Shown here: one piece after another, positions 47,501 through 58,040 of the stretch
Layout of the letters: each line of letters begins with the position of its first letter
Position numbering within the stretch: the first letter of the stretch is position 1
Source of the DNA: Isoetes taiwanensis
Lineage: Eukaryota; Streptophyta; Lycopodiopsida; Isoetales; Isoetaceae
Assembly: GCA_021234155.1 (NCBI GenBank)
Contig: JAJEKV010000035.1
Location: forward strand, 868,001 to 932,000
Length of the DNA: 64,000 bases
Reading direction: 5' to 3'
Notes under the pieces: generated by a model
Database searches by the model: none
Told to the model about the DNA's origin: nothing
Seen by the model: the letters and a program-made list of their open reading frames with translations, nothing else
Program-made: the position numbers and the translations under genes

Positions 47501-47807
47501 TGTCATTATTTCTTTTCAATTCATGTATTTGAGGAATTTACTTGTGCGTAATGTCTTTTCTTTCCACTAAGACTCATCCTTTAGGCTATTCATTATATTG
47601 TAGGGTGCTCATTGTATATGGGAATGGGTCGATAGTGCTTTGGGGACTCCATGAGAATGAAGGGTAGGCAGTCTGGTGAACAACACTAAAATCTGTCAGA
47701 TTTGTGCTGGAGATATACCATGGATATATTTAGCAAGAGAAGGTAAGCTAAGTATAAAATTGAGACATATTTGTGCTGTGTGTATTTGTGCAGGAAGGGA
47801 GGATTAC

Positions 47808-47899
47808 ACATCCATTGCCATGAGAGCATCTAACTAAGAAGTGCTGGAATCCATAGAATACATCCATTGCCATGAGAGCATCTAATTAAGAAGTGCCAG
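47808..47899. repeat. Two tandem copies of a ~55-bp unit
   Basis: ACATCCATTGCCATGAGAGC then ATCTAAxTAAGAAGTGC occurs twice. Confidence 0.75.
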
Positions 47900-48097
47900 T
47901 TGTTCTTGAAGCCATAAGTTTTTGGATGGTTTATTCTCTCAGGCTCTGTTTGCAGTTGCTGGACGCTACACGATTCGATCTTCTCACTGTTCATACAAAT
48001 GAAACATAATAGTTTCTGGCTGATTTCGAGCTTTCCATATGCATATATATGTTTCCTTGCATTTCGGCATTGCCAAGAGTCGTCGATGCAGTCTGTT

Positions 48098-49038
48098 TTT
48101 GGCTATGGCTGCTCTCAGGCTCTAATGCCATGGAGTGCAGGTCAGATTTCTTTGTGCTTTAGATCTGTATTGGGTCCTTGGTTTACCTCTAGAATATTTT
48201 TTGCAGCTCTTAATAAACTTGGAATGGATGCCACTGAAGTCCGGAAGCCTGAACAACTAGAAGGTCTCTCTGGTCTAATCATTCCTGGTGGCGAAAGTAC
48301 CACAATGGCCAAACTTGCAGAAAGGTACAATATCGTAAGTTTAGGTGATAACTTTTCAGTAAATGCCCACCGTCATTAAAGACTATGGACTTCAAACCAG
48401 GAGTTATGTTGTTCATAATAATCCCGCAATATAGAGCAGGTGTCGTAACATCAGTAAAAGAGAAGTGAGCCTCTGGAGTATTTATCATGTACTGTTTTGC
48501 AGTTTCCTGCGCTTAGAAAATTCACAAAACTAGGAAAGCCTATATGGTGTACATGTGCAGATAGAGCTGTTGGTGAGTAAAAGTGGAGAAACGTAGAAGA
48601 GAATTATGTCATTTATGTTCTCAGCTGGTTTGCTCATCGTACTATGCAGGACAGAAAGCTGGAGGTCAGGAGCTTTTAGGAGGCCTTGATTGCACTATGC
48701 ATTGCAATTTTTTTGGCAGTCAGGTTGATGTTTTAGTTCCTCTTAGTCAAAATGGATTAAATACCTAGGAGCTCATTTCATTCTAAGCAAATGTTTTGGC
48801 TTGCAAACATTAAGTTTCCCAATATTTTGCATCTTAGATCTGTAGAAGCCTATAGCATTTCTGGTGTTATTAACATTTTCGAGTATGTTGTCTTGCAGCA
48901 TTAATTAACCAGCTCTTTTTCAGATTAATAGCTTTGAGACGAGCTTTTTGTGCCAACATTGGAAGCAACTGAAGGTGGTCGTCCAAGCTTTCATGCTGTG
49001 TTCATCCGTCCCCCTGCTATTATAGGAAGTGGTCCTGC
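48098..49038 (+). pseudogene. PDX2: PDX2 glutaminase (PLP synthase subunit), captured and decayed
   Basis: PDX2 releases ammonia from glutamine for PLP (vitamin B6) synthesis by PDX1. Exons with consensus splice sites are visible. 48207-48334 gives [20 protein letters not shown] and [18 protein letters not shown], then GTAAGT. 48503-48572 gives FPALRKFTKLGKPIWCTCADRAV. 48650-48723 gives GQKAGGQELLGGLDC then TMHCNFFGSQ. From 48924 it gives INSFET, then, after a frameshift, LFVPTLEATEGG and FHAVFIRPPA to about 49038. A degenerate first exon may lie at 48098-48140 (ends GCAG/GTCAG). The nucleophile Cys segment reads WCTCADRAV: Gly before the Thr-Cys is Cys, and the usual GLIFLA after Cys-Ala is deleted. 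The C-terminal part with the catalytic His/Glu is missing. Introns are retained, so capture was at DNA level. Non-functional. Confidence 0.85.
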
Positions 49039-49906
49039 ACGAAATTCTTGCTCCTTACAAGCAGTTTTCTATTTAATAAATTATCGTAGGTCATTTTTTT
49101 TGAATAAAATGTGCGGAGGATAAGTCAGATATGAAGAAAGTGATTTAGTGCATGACTAAAGTATCCACTTTGGGTATAATGCACAATATATGGTTAAAAT
49201 GGGGTTCAAATCCTCATGGCTTTGATTTATTTGTTTTTATTATTTTTTGATGCAAGCTTATGGAATTTGGGACTATCTTTTAGAAACCACTAGTCATATA
49301 CACCTAGGCTTTGGAAAATAAGACGGTAGTGATATATGCTTCAGATCACACACCAATTATGAAGGGTTTGAACAAAGAAACCACTACAAGTTAAGAAAAT
49401 AAAATTATATGGTGTTATAAAGTATCTTAATTTGCTTTCAAAAACAAAACACTAGTGATTTATGACCTTTAACCACTCCATAAAAAACTTACTAAACCAT
49501 TGTTCTATACTAAAAGCATTACGGTTTTGATGTATAAACATGCAAGGCTTTAAGCCATTAAACAATCATAACCTATGACATGTAAACACAAGGAGAACCA
49601 TATAAATTTACCACATCAATAAGTCATGCTATTTTAGCATTCTAAAAACCACATATATATAACAATATATTAAACCACGTCTTATTACCACCATACCACA
49701 CCACATTCACAAACCATGCATATAAAGCATTATATTTAATTATTGCTTTTAAACATGTTAGAAAACCACCTTGGTGAACACCATATAAAATTCATATAAG
49801 GTTTTTAATGATATCAACCCACAAAGATGTATTGGTTTTATTAAGCGGTTTTATATATATAACTAGGGTAAAAACCCATATTGGTTTTAATTTTGGGTGC
49901 CTTGTG

Positions 49907-49909
49907 TTT
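49907..49909. repeat. 3-bp TTT flank of the CACTA-like element (right)
   Basis: TTT directly follows CCTTGTG and matches 43492-43494. Confidence 0.4.
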
Positions 49910-50480
49910 TACACCATTGGACTTGTGTAACCTTATGCTTAGGCTAAGCAATTGTGGAAGTGGCAATGATTTCTATCGTTTGTATCCAAGTCTTTGCACT
50001 ATTATCTTGGTTAGTCTCCATTATTATCAAATTATTCAATCTCGTCTCAGCCTCTGTATTTTTGTAATTATAGATCATATTATATAGCAGAGTTTTGCAC
50101 ACATTAGGGCTTAGATATATTTCTTCAAGCAGTTCCTATAAGGGGCTTCGTACTGAATTATGCAACAACCAAATTGTATCTAAAATTTTCTACATTTCCA
50201 ACAAATAGAAACTCTGTCTAGCTCAACCTATAATCAGGTTTTCAGTAGTGCATTTGGACATAGACCCTTTATATGCAACCACGCTACTTCTCCAAATATA
50301 GTTTAAGACTAGCCTCATATAACTTTGGAACTATTACTTCAGTCCATGTAGATGCTCGAATTTGACGATAACTTTGGAACTATTACTTCAGTCCATGTAG
50401 AATTTGACGATGTTAATCAGATTACTCTTGTTCATGTTGTTTTACATATCTTGGCCTATTTTATGATTTCTTAGGATCAT

Positions 50481-50828
50481 GTGGATTCGTGGGTAATAAT
50501 TCGAAGATCTTTCTTTGCTATATGTAGATGTATTGCTTTGGAATGTTCAATGGTTTTGAATGGTAAGGCTGAGGCTGGAGTTGAACAGATGTTTGCAAGG
50601 GTTTTTTTAGAAACTGATAATATGCTGAGGATGATATGTCGAGTTCTTACTAGTAGCAAAATTTGTCCTACTAAAAGACTCCTCCTTGTAAAAGGCAATT
50701 TGACACTCTATTGTCTCCTTTTCCCATTTGTTGTTTCCACCATTTGTTCTTTCGCCTTTCATCCTCTTATTGCATCCTTGGCCTTACTTGAGTTGTTGCT
50801 GGAAAGTTGTCCATCCCTATATTTGTGA
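50481..50828 (+). other. Unrecognised open frame inside element A
   Basis: This 115-codon frame starts MDSWVIIRRSFFAICRCIAL. Its second half is hydrophobic and pyrimidine-rich. No motif or splice signal that I recognise supports it as a gene. Upstream, 50320-50410 holds a ~50-bp tandem duplication (AACTTTGGAACTATTACTTC). Confidence 0.2.
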
Positions 50829-51080
50829 TGAAGCAGGCCTTATGCAAAGAGTTGTTGCTTGGGTTGTTTGCCGTGTCCTATACGGAGATCTAAGTTTTGC
50901 GTGCTTTGGCCCATGCTAGACTCTTTATTCAAGCCTCAGACTAATTGATGTTGGGCCTCATTTGTCTACCTTATTCGTCCTTGTTCATCTTTCTTGGAGA
51001 GGCTGTTGCAAAATCCTTCGTACAGTGAGCTTCCTTCGCCATTATGTGCCCACAGTCTTTGCTGCCTCTGTTTGTCAGCA

Positions 51081-51207
51081 TTTGATGTACTCTATTGTTG
51101 TTTAGTGGAGATGCCCAGATGTGGCTTATCTTTCAGCTCTCTCTTTCGTTAGTTGCTCGCTGGTTTTGAGAATTGAATTTATCTTCGTATCACGATAAGA
51201 AGATAAA
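51081..51207. repeat. 127-bp direct repeat, copy 1 (3' end of element A)
   Basis: Identical base for base to 52263-52389. Its right end forms a hairpin TTTATCTTC...GAAGATAAA. Confidence 0.9.
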
Positions 51208-51224
51208 TGGTATTCTCAAAACCA
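51161..51224. repeat. Nested palindrome at the A/B junction
   Basis: The outer 13-bp stem TGGTTTTGAGAAT/ATTCTCAAAACCA (51161-51173 with 51212-51224) encloses an inner 9-bp stem TTTATCTTC/GAAGATAAA (51178-51186 with 51199-51207). Confidence 0.85.
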
Positions 51225-51804
51225 TTGCCACATAGATCTTGAGTCAGTTAGGGTTTCATCTCTTTATACACCCATCTTCTCGTTATTTTTCCTTCATCAG
51301 CTCATCTGCATCTCCTTGAGCACTGGTTTTTAGCCTTGATCTTCGCACCCACTCACCCACCCAACATATCCTTTTTAAAGTCTAGCTTTTTAATGTCCCT
51401 TATATCCTTTTTGTCGTTTTCATCCTTGTTTATATAAATATGCCTCCCAAATCCTTGTTTATATAAATATGCCTCTCTAACCATTGCTAGAATTGATTTC
51501 GTTGCTAGCATACTAGATGTTGCCATGTCTTGTATTTTTCATCTGTCTAAGTCGATGTTTCCTTGCCATATCCTTACCCCCACACCTTATTCTTTTACTC
51601 GTCATTTTAATATGTTCCTTACCTTGGTGGTTATGCGTTTGTTGAAGGTATGGTCGTGGTAAGGCCCTCATACTCTCTGATCTCTATCATTCTTTTGATC
51701 TCAGCTTTCACTCTCGCCTGCTCTTCCTCCAAACCTTCTCGACATTTGTTTTCCATTAATCCTGTACTCTTGTTGGATTTCTCTGTTGTGCAGACTGTAG
51801 AGGA

Positions 51805-52050
51805 GCATTGTGGCTCGGGCAGCATTAGCATGATGGCTAATGTGTGGCTCTTTGTGGCATGGTGGCTTTGAGTTAGGCAGCATTAGCATGATGGCTGATG
51901 TGTGGCTCTTTGTGGCATGGTGGCTTTGAGTTGGGCAGCATTAGCACGGTGGCTAATGTGTGGCCTTTTGTGGCATGGTGGCCTTGAGTTGAGAAGCATT
52001 AGCATAATGGCTAATGTGTGGCTCTTTGTGTGGCCTTGTGTGGCTATTAT
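51805..52050. repeat. Minisatellite, 58-bp units
   Basis: AGCATTAGCA recurs at 51821, 51879, 51937 and 51995, an exact 58-bp period. Each is followed by GGCTxATGTGTGGCTCTTTG and related sequence. Confidence 0.9.
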
Positions 52051-52097
52051 TGTGGCACTGTGGCTCTTGAGGTTGAGCATTGTAACTTTTGTTGTGG

Positions 52098-52260
52098 CCT
52101 AGTGCCTAGTTGGAGGCCTAGTGCCTGGTTGGGGCCGTTGTGCCTGGTTGAGGCCTGTGTGCCTGGTTGAGGCTTTTGTGCCTGGTTGAGGCTTTTGTGC
52201 CTGGTTAGAGGCCCTAGTGCCTGGTTGGAGGCCTTCGTGCCTGGATGGCCTTGGTGGCTT
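52098..52260. repeat. Minisatellite, ~21-24-bp units
   Basis: GTGCCTGGTTGAGGC is repeated about seven times with small length variation. Confidence 0.9.
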
Positions 52261-52262
52261 TT

Positions 52263-52389
52263 TTTGATGTACTCTATTGTTGTTTAGTGGAGATGCCCAG
52301 ATGTGGCTTATCTTTCAGCTCTCTCTTTCGTTAGTTGCTCGCTGGTTTTGAGAATTGAATTTATCTTCGTATCACGATAAGAAGATAAA
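52263..52389. repeat. 127-bp direct repeat, copy 2 (3' end of element B)
   Basis: Identical to 51081-51207. Confidence 0.9.
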
Positions 52390-52394
52390 CTAGG

Positions 52395-53585
52395 AATTAC
52401 AACGGAACCATGCTAACCTCTTCAAACCATGCTTATTACACGTCTATATTACACATGCATGCCTGTGCCATTCATTATCCTCATTCTTTGCGCACACAGT
52501 TTGTCTCCAATAATCACTAGTTGATGTCGACGGTATGTTCTTTAGCTTCACATGTTGTACCTGAACCACAAATTCTGCACTTACACTTACATTCTTTGTA
52601 TACACCATTAGGATCATTCCTCATGTTATTTATGGCTTCCATGGCAAATTCAAGATGCAGATGGTATGGGCAACAACATATTTATCTTTCTTGAAGCCCC
52701 CTAATATAGCTTGGTTTTAGTCTTTCAAAAGTCTGCTGGGATATCTTCATGTCAAGTTGTATCTTTTGAAAAGCAAGGTATAGTTGCAACTGAACACAAG
52801 GAATTAAGATTTAGATTTTGTAACCATCTAAAAAAAACTATAAGCAAATTAATAACAATTAGATGATTCAAAGAAAACCTGTGTCACTTCTAGCTAATGT
52901 ATTGGATGATCAATTTTCTCACCACTCTCAGTTACATGCTTTCTAACATGTTTTTTATAAGGCGAAACTCGGGTATTTTCACCCAAAAACCTTCTTAAAA
53001 GGCTTATCTCTTCAGGAAAAAATGTATCAAATCTCTTCTTCCTTGCATGGATTGACCGTAGACCACCATCAAACTCTGCACATATTCGTCTTCTAACTGC
53101 CTAGGGTATAGTTTTTTTGGGAATTAAAAGAAGCCTTGAAAATGCTCTCCGATTAATCCTTTTGACTATTGAAGCTGCCATTTGGAGCGTTGTCTTTCTT
53201 GCTTGCAGTACATCAGCACTTCTTTGAAATTTTTGTGCCTGCATGGTTTCTCTCACATTGAAAACCATGTCTTTCATCACATGAAATTCCTTAGGATATG
53301 CTATTGTATCATGTGCTAAATGCTTGTTCTTTTTTATAAAACTGTGTGCTACTCTTCCTTTTGAATCATCATCAACACAATTCCTTACAATGTGAAAAAA
53401 AGAATCCTCTAATTCTTTTGAAAGTTGTTGTCTTCTTTGACTCAAGAAACATTCTTTTTTCTTCTGTACTGCAGATGCAATGTTCTCCTTTTCCATTTCT
53501 CTGATCCTCTTTCTGGATTCTCGTTTTCTCTTGGCTTCTAGCTCCAAGTAAATTCTCCATTTAGCAGAATTAATGTTTTTCAGGA
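52395..53585 (-). pseudogene. Transposase-like gene, N-terminal part
   Basis: Read right to left it begins with a Lys/Arg/Glu-rich coiled segment (KWRIYLELEAKRKRESRKRI, about 53480-53570). It runs open to 53101, then continues with RRRICAEFDGGLRSIHARKK, RRFLGENTRVSPYKKHVRK and SGEKIDHPIH (about 52905-53095). After a likely intron it has SQQTFERLKPSYIRGL (about 52690-52740), then CCCPYHLHLEFAMEAINNM and ECKCKCRICGSGTTCEA (about 52560-52665), and TVCAKNEDNEWHRHACV (about 52440-52500). It stops at element B. The charged start, the KxYI..DKxxCxCPYH block and the Cys-rich block fit the upstream half of the family whose middle lies at 40274-41337. Frame changes and one stop are present. Confidence 0.6.
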
Positions 53586-54690
53586 GAACTTGCCATCAAA
53601 TTGATATGAACAGGGAATTGCAATTCTAGCTTGTTAGAATTCGATCACCATAAACCAAATGATGGCAAGAACGGATCCAAATTCTCACCATCTGGTAGAA
53701 CCATCTAAGAATTCTCGCGCCCAAGGGATCAATCCATGTCATTGATCCCTTCCTCCTCGGAGGAGGATTACTATTTCTGGAATAACTACCTAAAATTTTG
53801 TCACACCAAATGTGATCAAGGAATAAGCACTCACAACACTTCAAGCACATGTTCGAACTGAGCTTTTGGAGTACCACTATCAAATTTACACCCAGCACAA
53901 CTTTGTTTCCAACAAAGCAGTTCTTGCATGAGTAAATTCAACTACATATGCCAAGGAGGAAGGACACCCAATAAGATTCCCCACCAGAGACTTTAGCATA
54001 GCTACATGTTCATGAGGAGGAGTTTGAAATAACACAATATCTCTGCCTAATAAGATAGAAGCATAACAGGAACCATATGTTGCACCCCAGTACCTCATGC
54101 ATTCTTTGCATCTACATATATAACATTTGCTACCTACACTCCATAGCCAAGTACAACCTATTCATTCTATTTTGGACTATAGTGGTAAGACATCTGTGGT
54201 GAAACTTCACATGTCAGGGGAGATAAACGTACGATTACAAGACAAGCATTTTCGTGAGGTGGGTGTGCAAACATCCCCATACCTCTCGCAAGAACAGGAA
54301 CTCCAACATTAGACTAGAAATCAGAACCACAGTTCCTCAATATATGGAGACTAGGAAATTGCCCACCTTCGGTGGGCGTCCCATGTATTTGGACATGGAG
54401 TGTTTGTCTATGAATGTTGCCTGCCTAAGGCTTCTTCGTATTGATGTGTTATTACCACTTGTGAATTTGACAATCGTATATCAAACTTGCTTCAAGAAAC
54501 ATTGTACCCAACGAATGAGCAATATTAACACTCATAAGTTTGTAAGTATTGCAAAAACCTAGAACTCTTGGTCTTTATAATTCCTCCCATACTCTTACTC
54601 TTGCTTCCTATAACAAAAATAGTCAAAGTGTATACCCTTGTTTGTTCCATCCATATGTTGGCTTCCTATAACAAAAATAATCTAATTGTA
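53586..54690. other. Intergenic, no gene recognised
   Basis: Several short open frames occur on both strands, none with a motif I recognise. A 42-bp tandem pair (TTATGGAGATGGCCCTC...) begins just after it, at 54698-54780. Confidence 0.4.
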
Positions 54691-55172
54691 TAAGCAGCTT
54701 ATGGAGATGGCCCTCCATCAATGGACCTTGCGTTTAATCTTATGGAGATGGCCCTCTATCAGTGGACCTTGCGTTTAATCTGCTTCACAGTTTTCCATGA
54801 GCTGTGCACTGCAGAAAATACAAATGAAGATGCCAGAACAACGACCTGATGTCTCGGAGATAATAGGTGTGGGATTACCTAATTCTTTGCAACATTCCTT
54901 CACTTCATGCAATCGACTTTCTACTTCACTTTTAAATGGAACTGTCACTGTTATCATGCTTCGCTTCACCATTCCATAGCCTGAAAAAGCTCAGACTTAG
55001 AATCGTTTTCAGCAGACATGGGTGCTCCAAGCATTTGAAGATAGAATAATCTAGCTAGCCTGAGCTATGGATTCTTTGAGTTCACATGCTCAAAAGAACA
55101 ACTTTCTAGTAAGTGTAAACGAAATGATGGAAGGAAGCGCCTTAATCTGCAGGATGAATTGACGACCTAAAG
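54691..55172 (-). pseudogene. Duplicated exon block, copy 1 (unrecognised gene)
   Basis: Minus-strand frame 54775-54972 (MVKRSMITVTVPFKSEVESR, then LHEVKECCKELG and TPIISETSGRCSGIFI) follows an acceptor-like TTTTTCAG. A short upstream frame MSAENDSKSE lies at about 54990-55019. The block, including flanks, is repeated at 55391-55836, so the period is 700 bp. The putative 65-codon exon is intact in this copy. I do not recognise the family. Confidence 0.4.
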
Positions 55173-55390
55173 CGCTTTAGAAACTTCATCACATCTGACA
55201 CCAATTTGTTCAAGGTTAGCAGAGTTTTATCGGAATTCTAGCTTTGCAATAGATTACAGCTCCAACATCAACAAATGCCATGATGGCTCTAGCTTGAATG
55301 CTATTCATACACCAAACAAAGAACTAAAGAAGCTTTCAAAAATTCCATAGCACACATAGATACCAAAATGTAAAGCACTTATAATGGTAA

Positions 55391-55836
55391 TAAGCAGCTT
55401 ATGGAGATGGCCCTCCATCAATGGACCTTGCCTTTAATCTGCTTCACAATTTTCCATGAGCTGTGCACTGAAGAAAACAAAAATGAAGATGCCAGAACAA
55501 CGACTTGATGTCTCGGAGATAATAGGTGTGGGATTACCTAATTCTTTGCAACATTCCTCCACTTCATGCAATCGACTTTCTACTTCACTTTTAAATGGAA
55601 CGACACTGTTATCATGCTCCGCTTCACCATTCCATAGCCTGAAAAAGCAATACTGTTTAGGCTCTGCTAAGATTTTTCAGACTTAATATCGTTTTCAGCA
55701 GACATGGGTGCTCCAAGCATTTGAAGATAGAATAATCTAGATAGACTGGGCTACAGATTCTTGAGTTCAACTGGTAAGTGTAAACAGAATGAGGAAAGAA
55801 GCACCTTAATCTGCAGGATGAATTGACGACCTAAAG
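55391..55836 (-). pseudogene. Duplicated exon block, copy 2
   Basis: Same block as 54691-55172, with a one-codon-scale deletion after ITV that shifts the frame and a ~29-bp longer segment between the two coding pieces. The shared TAAGCAGCTTATGGAGATGG marks the left edge in both. Confidence 0.55.
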
Positions 55837-56501
55837 CGGGAGAGAAAAGTGATAACAGACATGGTCGCCACCACCCGCGCTGTAGCCATGGTTGCACTAA
55901 ACCTCTCCAAGAAAATTCCAAATGCTCAGCAATGCAACGAAAAGTGTTTGTGTGGAGATTAGAGTAGCCAAGTGCCATCACCACTGCTGCTGCCTTCTGT
56001 GAATCAAGAAACGAATCACCTTCTGTCGAAGTTGAACTTGACGTGAGTTGAAGCCAGAGTTGCACTTGAGCTGAAGCTGAAGTTGAACCTGAGCTCAGCT
56101 GAGCCTTGAGAAACGTATTTCTTTTTATCCTCTGATGCAACGTACTGCTATGCTTCTCTTTTTGCCCTATTTGTGCCATGGAAAATGTACTGCTATGCTT
56201 CTCTGTCGCTCCTCTGTGCTATCCATCATGAACTCTGCCAGTATGTTTCATATCATGTTCTATCATGGCATGTGGAAATCCGACATCCCCTGTGAAAAAA
56301 CCTGATTTGCAAAAACAAAGGAAACCTGATAGCAAAGGATTGGACAACTGAGGATGAAAAAACAAAAGCTCCCAACAGATCGTGAAGAACCCCATTGATG
56401 TCAACTATGAGCGAAGCTCTCTCCTCCCGATTTAAAAGCGCCCGCCAGCTATGCTTGCGGAAGCTCTCCTCCCGATTTCGCGAGAAAGGGCTGGAAAGCA
56501 C
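55751..56501 (-). other. Possible 5' part of the duplicated minus-strand gene
   Basis: Frames 55751-56179 (MAQIGQKEKHSSTLHQRIKR, Ser/Gln-rich, no domain recognised) and 56219-56501 lie upstream of the exon blocks and could be first exon or leader. I cannot assign a product. Confidence 0.25.
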
Positions 56502-56579
56502 CCGCTATGGTGCCAGAAGCTCTCCCAACCCTAGCTCAATCCAACCCTAGATCTAAGCCCCTTTTCTTTTGCTCCTTTC

Positions 56580-56895
56580 CTCGGCTCGGCCGGCCTCCGG
56601 CCGGCCTCGCCTCGGTTTGGGCCCATCCATGTGCCCTATTTCCTATCTCTTCCCTCTCTTCTCTCTCCTGTCTCCTCTCTCTTCCCTCATCTCCCTTTCT
56701 CTCTCTCTCTTTTCTCTTCTCTCTATCCCCTCTCCCCGTGTCTCTCTTCTCTCTCCTCTCTTCTTTCTGTCTCCTCTCTTCTCTCTCTGTCCTCTCTCCT
56801 CTCTTTCTCCCTCCTCTGTCTTCTCTTCTCTTTGTCTTTACCCTCTCCCTCTCTCCCTCTCTCTCCTCTCTCCTCTTTCCCCTCTCTCTCTCCCA

Positions 56896-56944
<49 letters not shown>

Positions 56945-57680
56945 TTCTCCCCTCTCTCTCTATCTTTCTCTCTCTTTTTTATTCCTCTCTCTCTCTTCTC
57001 TCTCTTCTCTTTCCTCTTCACTCGGCTCGGCCGGCCTCCGGCCGGCCTCGCCTCGATCTGGACCCACCCATGCCCTTCTTCTTTGTAGTATTCCTCAAAC
57101 AGGTGGACCTGCGGCCCGGCCTCGCCTCGATTTGGACTCGATTAACACTTTTGACTGAGCTCCTTGCCTTTTGTACCATCTCTCTCTCCTCTCTCTTCTC
57201 TTTCTTTCCCCTTTTTCTCTCCTCTCTCTTCTTTCCTCAATCTCTCTCTCTTCTCTCTCTTCCCTCTTCCTCTGTCTATCTTCTCTCCCCTCTCTCTTCT
57301 TTCCATCTTCTCTCTTCTTTCTCTCTCCTCTCTCCTCTCTTTCTCTCTCCTCTCTCTTCTTTCCCCTCCCCTCTCTCTCTCCTCTCTCTTCCCTCTTTCT
57401 TCTCTCTCTTCTCTGTCCTCCCTTCTCTCCTTTCTTTCTCTCTCCTCTCTTTCTCTCTCCTCTCTCTCTCATCTATTGAGGCGTCGATGGGTTGACGGCC
57501 GGGCCCTTTTCTCTTGCTCCCATTCCTCGGCTCGGCCGGCCTCCGGCCGGCCTCGCCTCGATCTGGACTAACCCATGCCCTTCTTTTTTGTAGTATTCCT
57601 CGGCTCGGCCGGCTTCCGGCCGGCCTCGCCTCGATTTGGACCCCATTAGCACTTTTGACTGAGCCCCTTCCCTTTTCTAG
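56580..57680. repeat. GC-rich palindromic boxes alternating with CT-rich arrays
   Basis: The box CGGCTCGGCCGGCCTCCGG followed by CCGGCCTCGCCTCG occurs at 56581-56614, 57022-57055, 57527-57560 and 57600-57633, with a degenerate one at 57108-57130. Boxes are followed by TTTGGACC/TCTGGACC segments and, in two places, by a TTTTGACTGAGC block, giving a composite unit. Between them are pure CT arrays (56640-57015, 57178-57475). These cause long Ser/Leu/Pro-only frames on + and Arg/Glu-only frames on -, which are not genes. Confidence 0.85.
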
Positions 57681-58040
57681 CATCTCTCTCTCCTCTCTCT
57701 CCTTTCTCTGCTCTCTCTCCCCTTCTCTCTGTACTCTCTATTCTCTCTCCTCTCTCTTCTCTCTATTCTCTCTTTCTTCTCTCTTCTCTCTTTTCTCTCT
57801 CTTCTCTCTCCCTCCTCTCTCCCATCTCTCTCTTCTCTCTTCTCTCTCTCCTCTCTTTCTTCTCTCTTCTCTCTTTTCTCTCTCTTCTCTCTCCCTCCTC
57901 TCTCCCATCTCTCTCTTCTCTCTCTCCTCTCTCTGCTCCCCTTCTCCCTTTCTCTCTATACTCTCTATTCTCTCTTCTCTCTCTTCTCTATCTCCTCCTC
58001 CCCTCTCTCTCCTCCCCTCTCTCCTCTCTCTTCCCTCTCT
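57680..58040. repeat. CT-rich simple sequence
   Basis: Almost pure pyrimidine with TCTCTC/CTTCTC units and a ~70-bp internal duplication (CTCTCTTCTCTCTCCCTCCTC). Confidence 0.9.

Larger units (their letters stand above)
43495..49906. mobile_element. CACTA-like non-autonomous element carrying PDX2 exons (Pack-type)
   Basis: A 6,412-bp element with terminal inverted repeats CACAAGGCACCCAAAA...TTTTGGGTGCCTTGTG. The left subterminal region (about 43520-43960) is crowded with TGGTTTTT motifs. The right one (about 49280-49880) is crowded with the complementary AAAACCA motif. Such inverted subterminal motif clusters are the hallmark of CACTA/En-Spm elements. The tip is CACAA rather than CACTA. No transposase is visible. 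Inside are several short open stretches next to splice-like sites, a GC-rich block at 45600-45830, and five-exon remnants of PDX2. Confidence 0.7.
41371..51207. mobile_element. Element A: end-sharing element with captured EXORDIUM-like fragment
   Basis: Its left ~150 bp (41371-41520) is nearly identical to 51205-51362. Its right 127 bp (51081-51207) is identical to 52263-52389. The simplest reading is that A (here) and B (51205-52389) are two head-to-tail members of one family sharing both ends. Near-terminal inverted 13-mers (ATTCTCAAAACCA at the left end, TGGTTTTGAGAAT at the right) support this. A is interrupted by the CACTA-like element 43495-49906; without that it would be about 3.4 kb. 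The superfamily is not known and no target duplication was found. Confidence 0.5.
51205..52389. mobile_element. Element B: short, end-sharing relative of element A
   Basis: About 1.18 kb. It shares its first ~158 bp with the left end of element A and its last 127 bp exactly with the right end of A. The interior (51370-52262) is different and mostly repetitive, with a 29-bp tandem pair at 51426-51478 and the two minisatellites listed separately. It looks like a deletion or replacement derivative inserted immediately next to A. Confidence 0.5.

Noticed and set aside
51081-52389. TRIM retrotransposon with 127-bp LTRs
   Set aside because: The repeats do not begin TG and end CA, there is no PPT, and no target duplication flanks them. 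The end-sharing A/B interpretation explains more.
52360-52393. Helitron 3' end (hairpin followed by CTAG)
   Set aside because: The identical hairpin at 51178-51207 is followed by TGG, not CTRR, and the hairpin is AT-rich and directly abuts the tetranucleotide.
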